Assembly (NCBI GenBank): GCA_902479065.1
Contig: CABSNM010000006.1
Location: 1-64,000, forward strand
Origin: an uncultured Collinsella sp.
GTDB lineage: Bacteria; Actinomycetota; Coriobacteriia; Coriobacteriales; Coriobacteriaceae
Length of the DNA stretch: 64,000 nt
Reading direction: 5' to 3'
Each line of letters opens with the position of its first letter. Position 1 is the stretch's first letter. Position numbers and translations under genes: made by a program. Under the pieces are notes generated by a model, which saw nothing but the letters and a program-made list of their open reading frames with translations, was not told the DNA's origin and did not search any database. Positions 49,596 to 58,701 of the stretch are shown here, piece by piece.

Positions 49596-49850
49596 TTAAT
49601 AGCCGACGATGCCCTGCGGGAAGAAGAACATGCACAGGACGACGCACACGGCAAAAACGACGGCCATAATTACCGTCAGGCGATCGAGGTTCTGCTCCAT
49701 GACGCCCGTGGCAGAGCTGGAGTTATACAGCGAGCTGGCAATCATATCCGAAACGCCGGTGCCCTTACCGGAATGCATCAGGACGAGAATCGTCAGCGCC
49801 ACGGCAGAGACAGCCCAAACGACAAACAGAAGAATCTGGAACGGACCCAT
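49596..49850 (-). CDS. secG: Protein-export membrane protein SecG
   Basis: 84 residues with two transmembrane helices (about 6-22 and 60-78) joined by the conserved HSGKGTGVSDMIASSLY loop and a hydrophilic MEQNLDRLT turn. Auxiliary subunit of the SecYEG translocon. It comes at the end of the glycolytic block, a position also typical in other Actinobacteria. A terminator follows directly. Confidence 0.93.
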   Translation of the reverse strand: MGPFQILLFVVWAVSAVALTILVLMHSGKGTGVSDMIASSLYNSSSATGVMEQNLDRLTVIMAVVFAVCVVLCMFFFPQGIVGY

Positions 49851-49954
49851 AGATAAGCTCCTTAATAGAACAATTCAAACTCCAGTACTGTACCACAACC
49901 CCCGACACTCCCCCACCTGCCATTTGGGGACGGGGCAGATATGGCAGAAATACC

Positions 49955-49991
49955 AAAAAAGGGGGGTTGCCCGAATGTGGACAACCCCCTT
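49955..49991 (-). terminator. Terminator of gpmI
   Basis: GGGGGTTG/CAACCCCC stem (49962-49969 with 49982-49989) followed by a U6 run in minus-strand RNA. Confidence 0.88.
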
Positions 49992-50015
49992 CAAAGAAAC
50001 GCTTGGAGTTTTCTT

Positions 50016-51569
50016 TTAGGCCTCGGCGGCGAGCACGCGGCCCGTCATCTCGGCGGAAGGCTCCAGACCAGCCATGGTGAGCATAGTCGGGGCGATATCG
50101 GATAGACGACCGTCCTCGATACCGGTGAGCTGTGCCTTCTCATCAACGATGATGAACGGCACGCGGTTGGTGGTGTGAGCCGTAAACGGATGCTTGGAAC
50201 CGTCGGAAGCAACGTCAAACATGTGATCGGCGTTGCCGTGGTCGGCGGTAATCAACGCAAAGCCGCCCTTGGCGAGAATCGCCGGGACAACCTTGGACAG
50301 GGCATCGTCAACAGCCTCGACGGCCTTAACGGCAGCGTCGAAGACACCGGTGTGACCAACCATGTCGCAGTTCGCGAAGTTCACGATGTAGAAATCAGCG
50401 CGATCCTCGTTGATGGCGGCGACAAGCTTCTCGGTAACCTCGGGAGCGCTCATCTCGGGCTGCAGATCGTAGGTAGCGACCTTGGGGGAAGCGACGAGCA
50501 CGCGCTCCTCGCCCTCCTTGGGCTCCTCGATGCCGCCGTTGAGGAAGAACGTCACGTGGGCGTACTTCTCGGTCTCGGCAGTGTGCAGCTGCTTCAGGCC
50601 ATTGGCGGCGATGACGTCGGCCAGGACGTTCTCGGGGAACGTCTTGGGGAAGGCGACCTCGACGTCAAACGTCGGATCGTACTCGGTCATCGTCACAAAG
50701 TGCGAGAGCTTAATCTGCTCGCGCTCAAAGCCGTCGAACTCCTTGTCCGTGAACACGCGGGTCATCTGACGGGCGCGGTCGGGACGGAAGTTGAAGAAGA
50801 TGGCCGCGTCGCCCTCGTGGATGCCCTCATTGTGGGCAGCGAAGGGCTCGACGAACTCGTCGCCGCGCGGATCCTTCTCGTAGTAGGCCTTGATGCCGGC
50901 AACGGGGTCGGTATCGGCATCGGACGCATTGACCATGACGTCGTAGGCACGCTGGATGCGCTCCCAACGGTTGTCGCGGTCCATGGCCCAATAGCGGCCC
51001 GAGACGGTGGCGACGCGAGCGTCGCAACCGGTCTCCTCGGAGATCTTAGCCAGGAAGGCGCAGAACTCGCTCATGTAGCCAGCACCGGACTGCGGGTCGA
51101 CGTCGCGGCCGTCCATAAAGGCGTGGACACGAACGGTCTTGACGCCATGCTGGGCAGCCATCTTGACCAGAGCCTCGACGTGGTTCATATGGGAATGAAC
51201 ACCGCCAGGGCTCATAAGGCCCATAAGGTGAAGGGTCTTGCCGTCAGCCTTGACATCGTCCATAGCCTTGACGAAAACCTCGTTCTTGGCGATGGAGCCG
51301 TCCTTGATGGCATTGTTGATGCGCGAAAGCTCCTGGAACACGATGCGGCCGGCACCGATGTTGAGGTGACCCACCTCGGAGTTACCCATCTGGCCGTCGG
51401 GAAGGCCCACGTCCTCGCCCGAAGCACCGAGCGTGGTGTGGGGGTACTTCTCGTACAGGCCATCAAGGAAGGGCGTCTTGGCAGCGGCGACGGCGTTCTC
51501 GCCATCGGCCGGAGCAAGGCCGCAGCCATCCATGATAATCAGGAGTGCAGGAAGATGACGTTGTGCCAT
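50016..51569 (-). CDS. gpmI: Phosphoglycerate mutase, cofactor-independent
   Basis: 517 residues, the normal GpmI length. The nucleophile serine lies in MGNSEVGHLNIGAGR. LIIMDGCGLAP at the N-terminus and HPFTAHTTNRVPFI near the C-terminus supply metal ligands. Converts 3-phosphoglycerate to 2-phosphoglycerate with manganese. It lies 5 bp after tpiA in the glycolytic operon, and ends at its own terminator before secG. Confidence 0.97.
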   Translation of the reverse strand: MAQRHLPALLIIMDGCGLAPADGENAVAAAKTPFLDGLYEKYPHTTLGASGEDVGLPDGQMGNSEVGHLNIGAGRIVFQELSRINNAIKDGSIAKNEVFVKAMDDVKADGKTLHLMGLMSPGGVHSHMNHVEALVKMAAQHGVKTVRVHAFMDGRDVDPQSGAGYMSEFCAFLAKISEETGCDARVATVSGRYWAMDRDNRWERIQRAYDVMVNASDADTDPVAGIKAYYEKDPRGDEFVEPFAAHNEGIHEGDAAIFFNFRPDRARQMTRVFTDKEFDGFEREQIKLSHFVTMTEYDPTFDVEVAFPKTFPENVLADVIAANGLKQLHTAETEKYAHVTFFLNGGIEEPKEGEERVLVASPKVATYDLQPEMSAPEVTEKLVAAINEDRADFYIVNFANCDMVGHTGVFDAAVKAVEAVDDALSKVVPAILAKGGFALITADHGNADHMFDVASDGSKHPFTAHTTNRVPFIIVDEKAQLTGIEDGRLSDIAPTMLTMAGLEPSAEMTGRVLAAEA

Positions 51570-51574
51570 ATGTC

Positions 51575-52342
51575 CTACTCGCCTGCCTTGACGACCATAG
51601 AGGCGAAGTCGGCAGCCTTGAGCGAAGCGCCGCCCACGAGGGCGCCGTCAACGTCGGGCTTGGCGACGAGCTCGGCGATGTTTCCGGGCTTGGCGGAACC
51701 GCCATACAGCACGCGGATGCCGTTAGCGAGCTCCTCGCCGAACATCTCTTTGAGGGTCTCACGGATAGCACCGCAGACCTCCTGAGCGTCCTCGGCGGTA
51801 GCGGTCTTGCCGGTGCCGATGGCCCAGATGGGCTCATAGGCGACGACGACCTGCTTGGGGCAGGTGATCTCAAGACCAGCAAGGCCAGCCTTGACCTGGT
51901 TCACGACGTGCTCGACATAGGTGCCGGCCTCGCGGACCTCGAGGGACTCGCCGCAGCAGAAGACGGGAACAAGGCCGGCGGCAACGAGAGCCTTGGCCTT
52001 CTTGTTCTGGTCCTCGTCGGTCTCGTGGAAGTAGTCGCGACGCTCGGAGTGACCGATGATGCAGTAGGTGCAGCCAGCGGACTTGAGCATGTCGCAAGAG
52101 GACTCACCGGTGAAGGCACCCTTGGCCTCCCAGTACACGTTCTGTGCACCGAGGGCGATGGGGGCAGCCTGAATGCGGTCATGAACCGTGGTGATGTCGA
52201 TGGTCGGAGGGCAGACGAGCACCTCGACGCCAGCCGGAACCTCGGGCAGAGCCTGAGCCAGCTCGTCGGCGAGCTTGGCAGCCTCGGCGACGTCGTTGTT
52301 CATCTTCCAGTTACCAGCGATAAGAAGGGTGCGATTAGGCAT
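51575..52342 (-). CDS. tpiA: Triosephosphate isomerase
   Basis: 255 residues. Substrate Lys in GNWKMN, electrophile His in CIIGHSERR, catalytic Glu in VVAYEPIWAIGTG, and the phosphate-gripping YGGSAKPGN. Interconverts dihydroxyacetone phosphate and glyceraldehyde-3-phosphate. Overlaps the pgk stop by 8 bp, and gpmI follows 5 bp later, indicating a tight operon. Confidence 0.98.
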   Translation of the reverse strand: MPNRTLLIAGNWKMNNDVAEAAKLADELAQALPEVPAGVEVLVCPPTIDITTVHDRIQAAPIALGAQNVYWEAKGAFTGESSCDMLKSAGCTYCIIGHSERRDYFHETDEDQNKKAKALVAAGLVPVFCCGESLEVREAGTYVEHVVNQVKAGLAGLEITCPKQVVVAYEPIWAIGTGKTATAEDAQEVCGAIRETLKEMFGEELANGIRVLYGGSAKPGNIAELVAKPDVDGALVGGASLKAADFASMVVKAGE

Positions 52343-53525
52343 CGAGAAGCGCCTCCACTCCGGGCAGGGCCTTACCCTCGACGAGCTCCATGGAAGCGCC
52401 GCCACCGGTGGAGATCCAGCTCATCTTGTCGGCCAGGTTGAACTTGTTGACAGCTGCGACAGAGTCGCCACCGCCGATGATCGAGGTGCAGTCGGCCTCG
52501 GCAACAGCCTCGGCGATAGCCTGGGTGCCGTGAGCGAAGTTGTCGAACTCGAAGACGCCCATGGGGCCATTCCAGAACACGGTCTTGGCGCCCTTGACGG
52601 CCTCGGCGTAGAGCTCCTCGGTCTTGGGGCCGATGTCCATGCCCTCACGATCGTCGGGGATAGCGTCGGAAGCGACAACCTCGGGGACAGCGTCCTCGCC
52701 AAAGTGATCGGCAACGCGGTTGTCGATGGGGAGCAGGATCTTGACGCCCTTCTCCTCGGCCTTCTTGAGCATCTCGCCGGCGCGCTCGACCCAGTCCTCT
52801 TCCTTGAGGGACTGACCAACGGACAGGCCCTGAGCCAGGAAGAAGGTGTAGGCCATGCCGCCACCGATGATCAGGGTGTCAGCGGAGTCGATGAGGTGAT
52901 CGAGAACGCCGATCTTGGAGGAAACCTTGGAACCGCCGACGATGGCGACGAAGGGGCGCTCGGGCTCGGCGAAGATGCCGGTCAGCGTGTCGACCTCCTT
53001 CTCGAGCAAGAAGCCGGCGACGGCAGGCAGGTAAGCGGCGGGGCCCACGACGGAACCCTGGGCGCGGTGAGCGGTGCCGAAGGCATCGAGAACGAAGACG
53101 TCACCATAGGAAGCGAGCTTCTTGGCGATCTCGGGATCGTTCTTCTTCTCACGCTTGTCAAAACGGACGTTCTCGAGAACGAGGACCTTACCCGGCTCGA
53201 CGGCGGCGACAGCCTCAGCAGCCTTCTCGCCGTAGGTGTCGGCGACAAAGGCAACGTCGAGACCAGAGAGCTCAGCGAGCTTCTTGGCGACGGGCTCGAG
53301 GGACAGCTCGGGCTGGAAGCCGGTGCCCTCGGGACGACCGAGGTGGCTCATGAGGATGACGCGAGCATTGTGCTCAACGAGGTAGTTGATGGTGGGCAGG
53401 GCAGCCTTGATACGGGTGGTGTCGCCAACGACGCCATCCTTGATAGGCACGTTAAAGTCAACGCGGACGAGAACGCGCTTTCCGTCGACATCGATGTCGC
53501 GGACGGTCTTCTTGGTAAAGGCCAT
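52335..53525 (-). CDS. pgk: Phosphoglycerate kinase
   Basis: 396 residues. N-domain motif RVLVRVDFNVPI, hinge region GGSKVSSKIGVLDHLI, and the C-terminal nucleotide loop GGGDSVAAVNKF. Transfers phosphate from 1,3-bisphosphoglycerate to ADP. ATG at 53525 has GAAAGG upstream. It begins downstream of the gap terminator, so it may have partly separate transcription. Overlaps tpiA by 8 bp. Confidence 0.98.
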   Translation of the reverse strand: MAFTKKTVRDIDVDGKRVLVRVDFNVPIKDGVVGDTTRIKAALPTINYLVEHNARVILMSHLGRPEGTGFQPELSLEPVAKKLAELSGLDVAFVADTYGEKAAEAVAAVEPGKVLVLENVRFDKREKKNDPEIAKKLASYGDVFVLDAFGTAHRAQGSVVGPAAYLPAVAGFLLEKEVDTLTGIFAEPERPFVAIVGGSKVSSKIGVLDHLIDSADTLIIGGGMAYTFFLAQGLSVGQSLKEEDWVERAGEMLKKAEEKGVKILLPIDNRVADHFGEDAVPEVVASDAIPDDREGMDIGPKTEELYAEAVKGAKTVFWNGPMGVFEFDNFAHGTQAIAEAVAEADCTSIIGGGDSVAAVNKFNLADKMSWISTGGGASMELVEGKALPGVEALLDA

Positions 53526-53584
53526 GTTTGCTTCTACCTTTCGTACGTGTCTGCCTCCCATTACGGCAGACGATTTCTTATAAA

Positions 53585-53629
53585 AAGGGCGCGACCCTAG
53601 GGTGTAAGCCCTATAAGGCCGCGCCCTTC
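53585..53629 (-). terminator. Terminator of gap
   Basis: Outer GGGCGCG/CGCGCCC stem with an inner CCCTAGGG-type stem and a U5 run in minus-strand RNA. It partly separates gap from pgk-tpiA-gpmI. Confidence 0.8.
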
Positions 53630-53665
53630 TTTAGACGCTCAACGAGCTATTCGCTAAAAGCTAAA

Positions 53666-54691
53666 TTAAGCAACGAACTTCTCGAAGTACTTGATGGTGC
53701 GGACCATCTGAGAGGTGTAGGAGTTCTCGTTGTCGTACCAAGAGGTGACCTGAACGAGGGTCTGGCCGTTGCCGAGGTCAGAGCACATGGTCTGAGTGGC
53801 GTCGAAGATGGAGCCGTGGGTCTCGCCGACGATGTCGCGGGAGACGATCTGGTCCTCGTTGTAGGCGAAGGTCTCGGAGATGGTCTCGGCGTAGGCCTTC
53901 ATGGCAGCGTTGACCTCGTCGACGGTGACCTTCTTGTCAACGACGGCGTAGAGGTTGGTCAGCGAGCCGGTCGGCGTCGGGACGCGCTGGGCGGCACCGA
54001 TGAGCTTGCCGTTGAGCTCGGGGAGAACCAGGCCGATGGCCTTGGCAGCGCCCGTGGTGTTCGGGACGATGTTCTCGGAGCAGGCGCGGGAGCGACGGAA
54101 GTTGCCCTTGCGCTGCGGGCCGTCGAGCGGCATCTGGTCGCCGGTGAAGGCGTGGATGGTGGTCATGATGCCGGACACGATGGGAGCGAAGTCGTTCAGA
54201 CCCTTGGCCATCGGGGCGAGGCAGTTGGTGGTGCAGGAAGCAGCGGAGATGATGTTGTCCTCAGCGGTCAGCGTCTCATGGTTGACGTTGTACACGATGG
54301 TGGGCAGATCGCTGCCGGCCGGAGCGGAGATGACGACCTTCTTGGCGCCAGCGTTGATGTGGGCCTGAGCCTTAGCCTTGCTGGTGTAGAAGCCGGTGCA
54401 CTCGAGAACGACGTCGACGTCAAGGTCGCCCCAAGGCAGGTTGTTAGCGTCGGCCTCCTTGTAGATCTTGATCTCCTTGCCGTCAACGGTGATGGAATCC
54501 TCGCCAGCAACGACCTCGTGATCGCGAGCGTAGTTGCCCTGCGTGGAGTCGTACTTCAGCAGGTAAGCGAGCATATCGGGAGAGGTGAGGTCGTTGATAG
54601 CGACGATCTCGGAGCCCTCATGACCGAACATCTGACGGAAAGCCAGACGACCGATGCGACCGAAGCCGTTAATAGCAACCTTTACTGCCAT
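53666..54691 (-). CDS. gap: Glyceraldehyde-3-phosphate dehydrogenase
   Basis: 341 residues. The NAD fold begins VKVAINGFGRIGRLAFRQ, and the catalytic Cys lies in SAASCTTNCLAPM. The RSRACSENIVPNTTGAAKA region replaces the commoner RAAAxNIIP but keeps the structural residues. Oxidises glyceraldehyde-3-phosphate to 1,3-bisphosphoglycerate. ATG at 54691 follows AAAGGAG. Highly expressed codon style; own promoter and terminator. Confidence 0.97.
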   Translation of the reverse strand: MAVKVAINGFGRIGRLAFRQMFGHEGSEIVAINDLTSPDMLAYLLKYDSTQGNYARDHEVVAGEDSITVDGKEIKIYKEADANNLPWGDLDVDVVLECTGFYTSKAKAQAHINAGAKKVVISAPAGSDLPTIVYNVNHETLTAEDNIISAASCTTNCLAPMAKGLNDFAPIVSGIMTTIHAFTGDQMPLDGPQRKGNFRRSRACSENIVPNTTGAAKAIGLVLPELNGKLIGAAQRVPTPTGSLTNLYAVVDKKVTVDEVNAAMKAYAETISETFAYNEDQIVSRDIVGETHGSIFDATQTMCSDLGNGQTLVQVTSWYDNENSYTSQMVRTIKYFEKFVA

Positions 54692-54769
54692 TGTGTCTCC
54701 TTTCGTAAGGCCCCCGCGAGCTACAGCGCCCGCCGTTGAGGCCCACAAACTAACCACTCGCCTAATATA

Positions 54770-54815
54770 CCTTTTTTTTGACTTGAATTTCACGAGAATG
54801 CTCGAAATTGAAAAT
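54770..54815 (-). promoter_or_regulatory. gap promoter region with imperfect palindrome
   Basis: AT-rich tract with a TATATT -10-like box near 54765-54770 and an imperfect dyad, TTTCaCGAG-aatg-CTCGAAA, at about 54787-54809. The dyad could be an operator for a sugar-phosphate-sensing repressor. Supported only by eye. Confidence 0.35.
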
Positions 54816-54884
54816 CAAATTTACGTTAAAACGTTTTAAAGAGTAAAACAGCAGTTAAATCCGTATAGTAGCAGTTTCGCTCAA

Positions 54885-55814
54885 CTACCTGTTTGCTTCA
54901 ATGAGCTTTTCAAGCCTCAAAACACGATGGTAGAGGGCCGACTTCGACAAGGGAGGGTCGGCCATCTCGCCCAGATCGCGCAGCGACAGATCGGGATAGC
55001 GCTCGCGCAGGTCGCAAAAGACCGCCAAGGCGTCCGGAAGCGTGTCGCGCAAACCTCGCTGTTCGAGCTCATCGATCAACGCAAGCTGATGCTGGGCGGC
55101 ACCCGCACTTCTGGTCTGATTGGCCAGCTCGGCATTCACGCGACGGTTCACATCGTTCTTAACCAACTTGACCGCGCGCGCCTCCTCGATCTCGGCAACG
55201 CTGCGCTTGGCACCAATCAGCTTTAAAAGATGCTCAATCTCCTCGGCACTCTTAATGTAGACAGCAAAGGACCCGCGCCGCGCGTTAACGCGCGCATGGA
55301 CCCCAATCTGCTCCAATAGATCGCAAAGGCCCCGTGCATACTGCTCGCCCTGCACCGCGATCTCCAAATGAAAGTCGCCGCGGGGATCGGCCACGAAACC
55401 GCCGGCGATGAGCGCGCCGCGAATGTAGGCAAGCCTGCAGCAGGGACGGGCAACGATGTGCCGGGGAACACCAGCGACGAGCCCTCCCCTGCGGTCGAGA
55501 ATGCCCAGCAGCACCAGAGCCTTGTCCAGGTCGGGCTGATCTGGCAGGGTAATGAGATAGTTACGGACCTTATGCAAGACCGATTTACGAACGGTGAATT
55601 CCGTTTTGAGCTTAAGGATGCGATGCGTCAGTGTGATCATCGTGCGCGCGACAGCGCCCGTCTCGGTCGCGACCGTCAAACGATACCGCCCGGAGCCGGC
55701 CAGCGAAAGTGTACCGCTCACACGCGTCAGGGCGGCAAGCGTCGACAAGTCGCAGTATTCACATTCGGGTTCGCAGCGCGCGAGCTCGTCACGCACCTCG
55801 GCGGTAAACGACAT
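54885..55814 (-). CDS. whiA: WhiA, sporulation/cell-division regulator family
   Basis: 309 residues. The N-terminal half is a LAGLIDADG-like domain that has lost nuclease residues (LAYIRGALIAGGFVADPRG). The C-terminal half is a helix-turn-helix (LRDLGEMADPPLSKSALYHRVLRLE). Conserved across Gram-positive bacteria and linked to division and chromosome segregation. It lies 6 bp after rapZ, in the conserved rapZ-whiA context. Confidence 0.94.
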   Translation of the reverse strand: MSFTAEVRDELARCEPECEYCDLSTLAALTRVSGTLSLAGSGRYRLTVATETGAVARTMITLTHRILKLKTEFTVRKSVLHKVRNYLITLPDQPDLDKALVLLGILDRRGGLVAGVPRHIVARPCCRLAYIRGALIAGGFVADPRGDFHLEIAVQGEQYARGLCDLLEQIGVHARVNARRGSFAVYIKSAEEIEHLLKLIGAKRSVAEIEEARAVKLVKNDVNRRVNAELANQTRSAGAAQHQLALIDELEQRGLRDTLPDALAVFCDLRERYPDLSLRDLGEMADPPLSKSALYHRVLRLEKLIEANR

Positions 55815-55820
55815 GCAGGC

Positions 55821-56741
55821 CTATGCTTTCGTGTTGGCGCGCGACAGGTCGCGGTGGGAAATGCTCACGTGATATTGGGCACCTTCCAAATAACGTGCCG
55901 TGGCCTCGGCGATGGCAACGCTGCGGTGTTGACCGCCCGTGCAACCGATGGCGATAGAAAGCTGCGGCTTGCCCTCCGCGATATAGCCGGGCATGACCGT
56001 ATCGAGCAGCTGCGTCCAGGCCTTCCAGAACTCCTGGGTCTTGGGATGGTCCAGAACAAAGTCGGAGACTTTCTTATCGAGGCCGGTCATGGTGCGCATC
56101 TCGGGATCGTAGAACGGATTGGGCAGGAAGCGGACGTCGATCATAATGTCCGCCTCGACGGGCATACCGTGCTTAAAGCCAAACGAGAACACGTGAACGT
56201 CCATGAGCTGCTGGTCGGACAACTCGGAAAATGCCATACGCAGCTTGTTGCGCAGCGCAGAGGTGCGCAGACGGCTCGTGTCGATAATCATATCGGCTCG
56301 GTCGCGAACGCCCTGCAGCTGCAGGCGCTCGCGCTGAATCGCATCGGCCGTAGTCTCTCCCGGCTTGGCAATGGGATGGCGGCGGCGGTTTTCGCTATAA
56401 CGACGGATCAGTACCTCGTCAGAGGCCTCGAGAAACACGATGTCACAGCTCATCTCGCGCTCCTCGAGTGCGGCAACGGCATCGAGCAGCTCATCGAACA
56501 AGCCCTGGCTGCGCAGGTCGCAGGTGACGGCAAGATGCCTGCCCACGCCCGTATTGATGCCGACGAGTTCGGCAAGCTGGGCGATCAGACGCGGAGGCAA
56601 GTTGTCGATGCAAAAGTAGCCCATGTCCTCGAACACATGCATGGCCTGCGTTCGGCCCGATCCAGACATTCCGGTGATGATGACGATATCGGGGATGCGC
56701 TCCGAGCGCTCCGCCGCATCCATGGCATCTCCCTTTTGCAT
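55821..56741 (-). CDS. rapZ: RapZ/YvcJ-family nucleotide-binding protein
   Basis: 306 residues. P-loop GMSGSGRT at about residues 24-31, FCIDNLPPRL, and the C-terminal IAIGCTGGQHRSVAIAE. Family members bind nucleotide and, in Enterobacteria, small RNAs or GlcN-6-P. Two starts are possible: 56741 (AGGAGG at 6 bases) and 56723 (AAAGGGAG at 6 bases); the former is used. The YvcK/CofD-like gene usual between rapZ and whiA is absent. Confidence 0.94.
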   Translation of the reverse strand: MQKGDAMDAAERSERIPDIVIITGMSGSGRTQAMHVFEDMGYFCIDNLPPRLIAQLAELVGINTGVGRHLAVTCDLRSQGLFDELLDAVAALEEREMSCDIVFLEASDEVLIRRYSENRRRHPIAKPGETTADAIQRERLQLQGVRDRADMIIDTSRLRTSALRNKLRMAFSELSDQQLMDVHVFSFGFKHGMPVEADIMIDVRFLPNPFYDPEMRTMTGLDKKVSDFVLDHPKTQEFWKAWTQLLDTVMPGYIAEGKPQLSIAIGCTGGQHRSVAIAEATARYLEGAQYHVSISHRDLSRANTKA

Positions 56742-56759
56742 GTGCGCCTCCTAAAACAA

Positions 56760-56788
56760 GCGCGGGACCCGGCCAGCGGATCCCGCGC
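56760..56788 (-). terminator. Terminator of nanE
   Basis: GCGCGGGA/TCCCGCGC stem with a U-rich GUUUU tail in minus-strand RNA. It separates the nan cluster from rapZ. Confidence 0.8.
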
Positions 56789-56839
56789 GATCAATTGCCT
56801 TTATTGAGTATACCGCCCCGAGCGGATACGAGGCCTGTC

Positions 56840-57526
56840 TTACGCCTCAAGCGCAGCCTTGAACCAACTTGTAATACTCGTGGGGTGCGTGATGGCGGTG
56901 CCGACGACAACGGCCCAGGCGCCAGCATCGATCGCGGCGCGAGCCTCCTCGGGCGTGTGCACGCGGCCCTCGCAGATGATGGGAAGACCGGGGAATTCCT
57001 CGGTCGCCTGACGCAGGAGCGGCAGATCGGGGCCATCGGCCATGGTGCAGTCGATGGCAGCGACACCGTGAGAAAGCGTGGTAGATACAAGGTCGAAGCC
57101 CATATCAACCGCACGGCGAATGTCCTCGATGGTGGCACAATCCGCCATCAGGAGCACACCCTCCTCGTGCAGCGGGCGGAAGGTATCCTCGACCGACTTG
57201 CCGTCGGGACGCGGACGATCGGTGGCGTCGATCGCCACGATATCGGCACCCGCAGCAACGCAGGCGCGAGCGTGACGCAGCGTCGGCGTGATGTAAACGC
57301 CCTCGTGCCCATCCTTCCACAGGCCGATAACGGGGACCTCACAGCGACCCTTAATGGCGGCAATGTCGGCAAGGCCCTGGCAGCGAATGGCGGCGGCGCC
57401 GCCGAGCTCGCAAGCACGAGACATTTGAGCCATGGTCTCGGGCGTACGAAGCGGCTCGCCCATATACGCCTGAACGCTCACGACGAGCTTGCCCTTCAGG
57501 GACTGGATCAAAGGATCAACGGTCAT
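56840..57526 (-). CDS. nanE: N-acetylmannosamine-6-phosphate 2-epimerase
   Basis: 228-residue TIM barrel. Catalytic Lys in GLWKDGHEGVYITPT and Glu in IICEGRVHTPEEA; phosphate loop WAVVVGTAITHP. Converts ManNAc-6-P to GlcNAc-6-P, the last dedicated step of sialic-acid catabolism. ATG at 57526 is followed by VDPLIQSLKGKLVVSVQA. Preceded by the ROK kinase gene and followed by a terminator. Confidence 0.93.
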   Translation of the reverse strand: MTVDPLIQSLKGKLVVSVQAYMGEPLRTPETMAQMSRACELGGAAAIRCQGLADIAAIKGRCEVPVIGLWKDGHEGVYITPTLRHARACVAAGADIVAIDATDRPRPDGKSVEDTFRPLHEEGVLLMADCATIEDIRRAVDMGFDLVSTTLSHGVAAIDCTMADGPDLPLLRQATEEFPGLPIICEGRVHTPEEARAAIDAGAWAVVVGTAITHPTSITSWFKAALEA

Positions 57527-57552
57527 GTTCGACTCAACCTTTCTCAAAAACA

Positions 57553-57650
57553 GCCTTCTGAGACACCGCACCTTGACGTTCAAACCGTCGCTCGCGTACC
57601 GAAGTACGCTTCGCTCCTCTTTCACGTCAATCTGCGGCACCTCAGAAGGC
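57553..57650. repeat. Imperfect long inverted repeat between kinase gene and nanE
   Basis: 27-base arms (57553-57579 and 57624-57650), 22 of 27 paired, with an inner stem GCGTAC-cgaa-GTACGC. It forms most of the 141-bp spacer in the nan operon. Confidence 0.8.
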
Positions 57651-57667
57651 GCACTTGGTAGCTATGT

Positions 57668-58633
57668 TTATTTCAACGACGCAAGAAGGTGTTCGGCGGC
57701 ACCGATGAGCGGAGCATCGCCCTCAAGAGAACCGATGAGGATCGGCGTGTCCTGAAGCGGATCGAGCGCCTGGCTGGCATAGCCCTCGTGTACCGAATCC
57801 TTCCACGTCTGTGAACGCCAATCGGGACCTTGGTGAATCACGCCACCCGAAAGCACGATGACCTCAGGGTCCAGGATGTTAGCGAGCGAGCCCAAGCTGG
57901 CACCCAGCGCAAAGCCGGCGTCATGGATGACCTCAGTCGCCTTTGCGTCGCCCGCGCGGCACAGGTCGTTTACATCGCGACCGACCGAAGGACGGCTGGG
58001 GTCGACGCGGCCAAAGCGCTCGTCGTACATGCGACCAATGGAAGTGCCCGAAGCAACAGACTCAAGATGGCCAGAACGCCCGCAGGCGCAGGGAATGCCG
58101 GCGGCAGCCGAGCACTCGATGTGGCCCATATGACCGGCAGCACCGTGGAAGCCCTGCATCACGCGGCCGTTCTCGACATATGCGCCGCCGATGCCCGTAC
58201 CGATGCCCAGACACAAGACGGAGAACTTGCCCTTGCCGACGCCCCAGTGGGCCTCGCCCAGAGCATGAGCCTGCACGTCGCCCACCACGGCAACGGGAAG
58301 ACCAAGGTCCTCGCGCAGACGCGGCCCCAACTGAACGCCAGACCAGCCGGGCATGATCTCGTTGGCGTAGGCGATGGCGCCCGTCTTGGGGTCGACGACA
58401 CCGGCGGCGCCAATACCGATACCGAGGACCTCGACATCGGGGTTCGCCTCGAGAGCAGCCTTGATGGACGCCTCGATGCGCTGGAAAACTGCCTCGCCGC
58501 CTTCTTGGGCCTCGGTGGGAACCTCGGCTTCAAAGACCGGATGGGGCACGCCGCCATCAGCCGGATACTCCATAATGGCAGTCGCAATCTTGGTGCCGCC
58601 GATATCGACGGAGCAAACGTACTTGTTCTCCAT
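57668..58633 (-). CDS. nanK: ROK-family kinase, probable N-acetylmannosamine kinase
   Basis: 321 residues. ATP-binding motif DIGGTKIATA, catalytic region GIGTGIGGAYV, and the ROK zinc site in CSAAAGIPCACGRSGHLE (one ligand position is His rather than Cys). By context it phosphorylates ManNAc to ManNAc-6-P between NanA and NanE; a glucokinase-type specificity cannot be excluded from sequence alone. The ATG at 58633 follows AAGGAGAG. Confidence 0.85.
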   Translation of the reverse strand: MENKYVCSVDIGGTKIATAIMEYPADGGVPHPVFEAEVPTEAQEGGEAVFQRIEASIKAALEANPDVEVLGIGIGAAGVVDPKTGAIAYANEIMPGWSGVQLGPRLREDLGLPVAVVGDVQAHALGEAHWGVGKGKFSVLCLGIGTGIGGAYVENGRVMQGFHGAAGHMGHIECSAAAGIPCACGRSGHLESVASGTSIGRMYDERFGRVDPSRPSVGRDVNDLCRAGDAKATEVIHDAGFALGASLGSLANILDPEVIVLSGGVIHQGPDWRSQTWKDSVHEGYASQALDPLQDTPILIGSLEGDAPLIGAAEHLLASLK

Positions 58634-58701
58634 GTCGCTCTCCTTAGGAGATATAAACAACTACAGGAAATGCGCCGTCAGGCTAGCCGTCACAGCGCGG
58701 T

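Noticed and set aside
50175..51785. 536-codon frame antisense to gpmI
   Set aside because: Shadow of a highly expressed gene; no motif, no start signals.
53666..54691. Unusual GAPDH active site (RSRACSENIVP)
   Set aside because: The catalytic CTTNC is intact; the variation lies in a region that varies among Actinobacteria.
55368..56807. 479-codon frame antisense to whiA and rapZ
   Set aside because: Spans two well-supported genes on the other strand.
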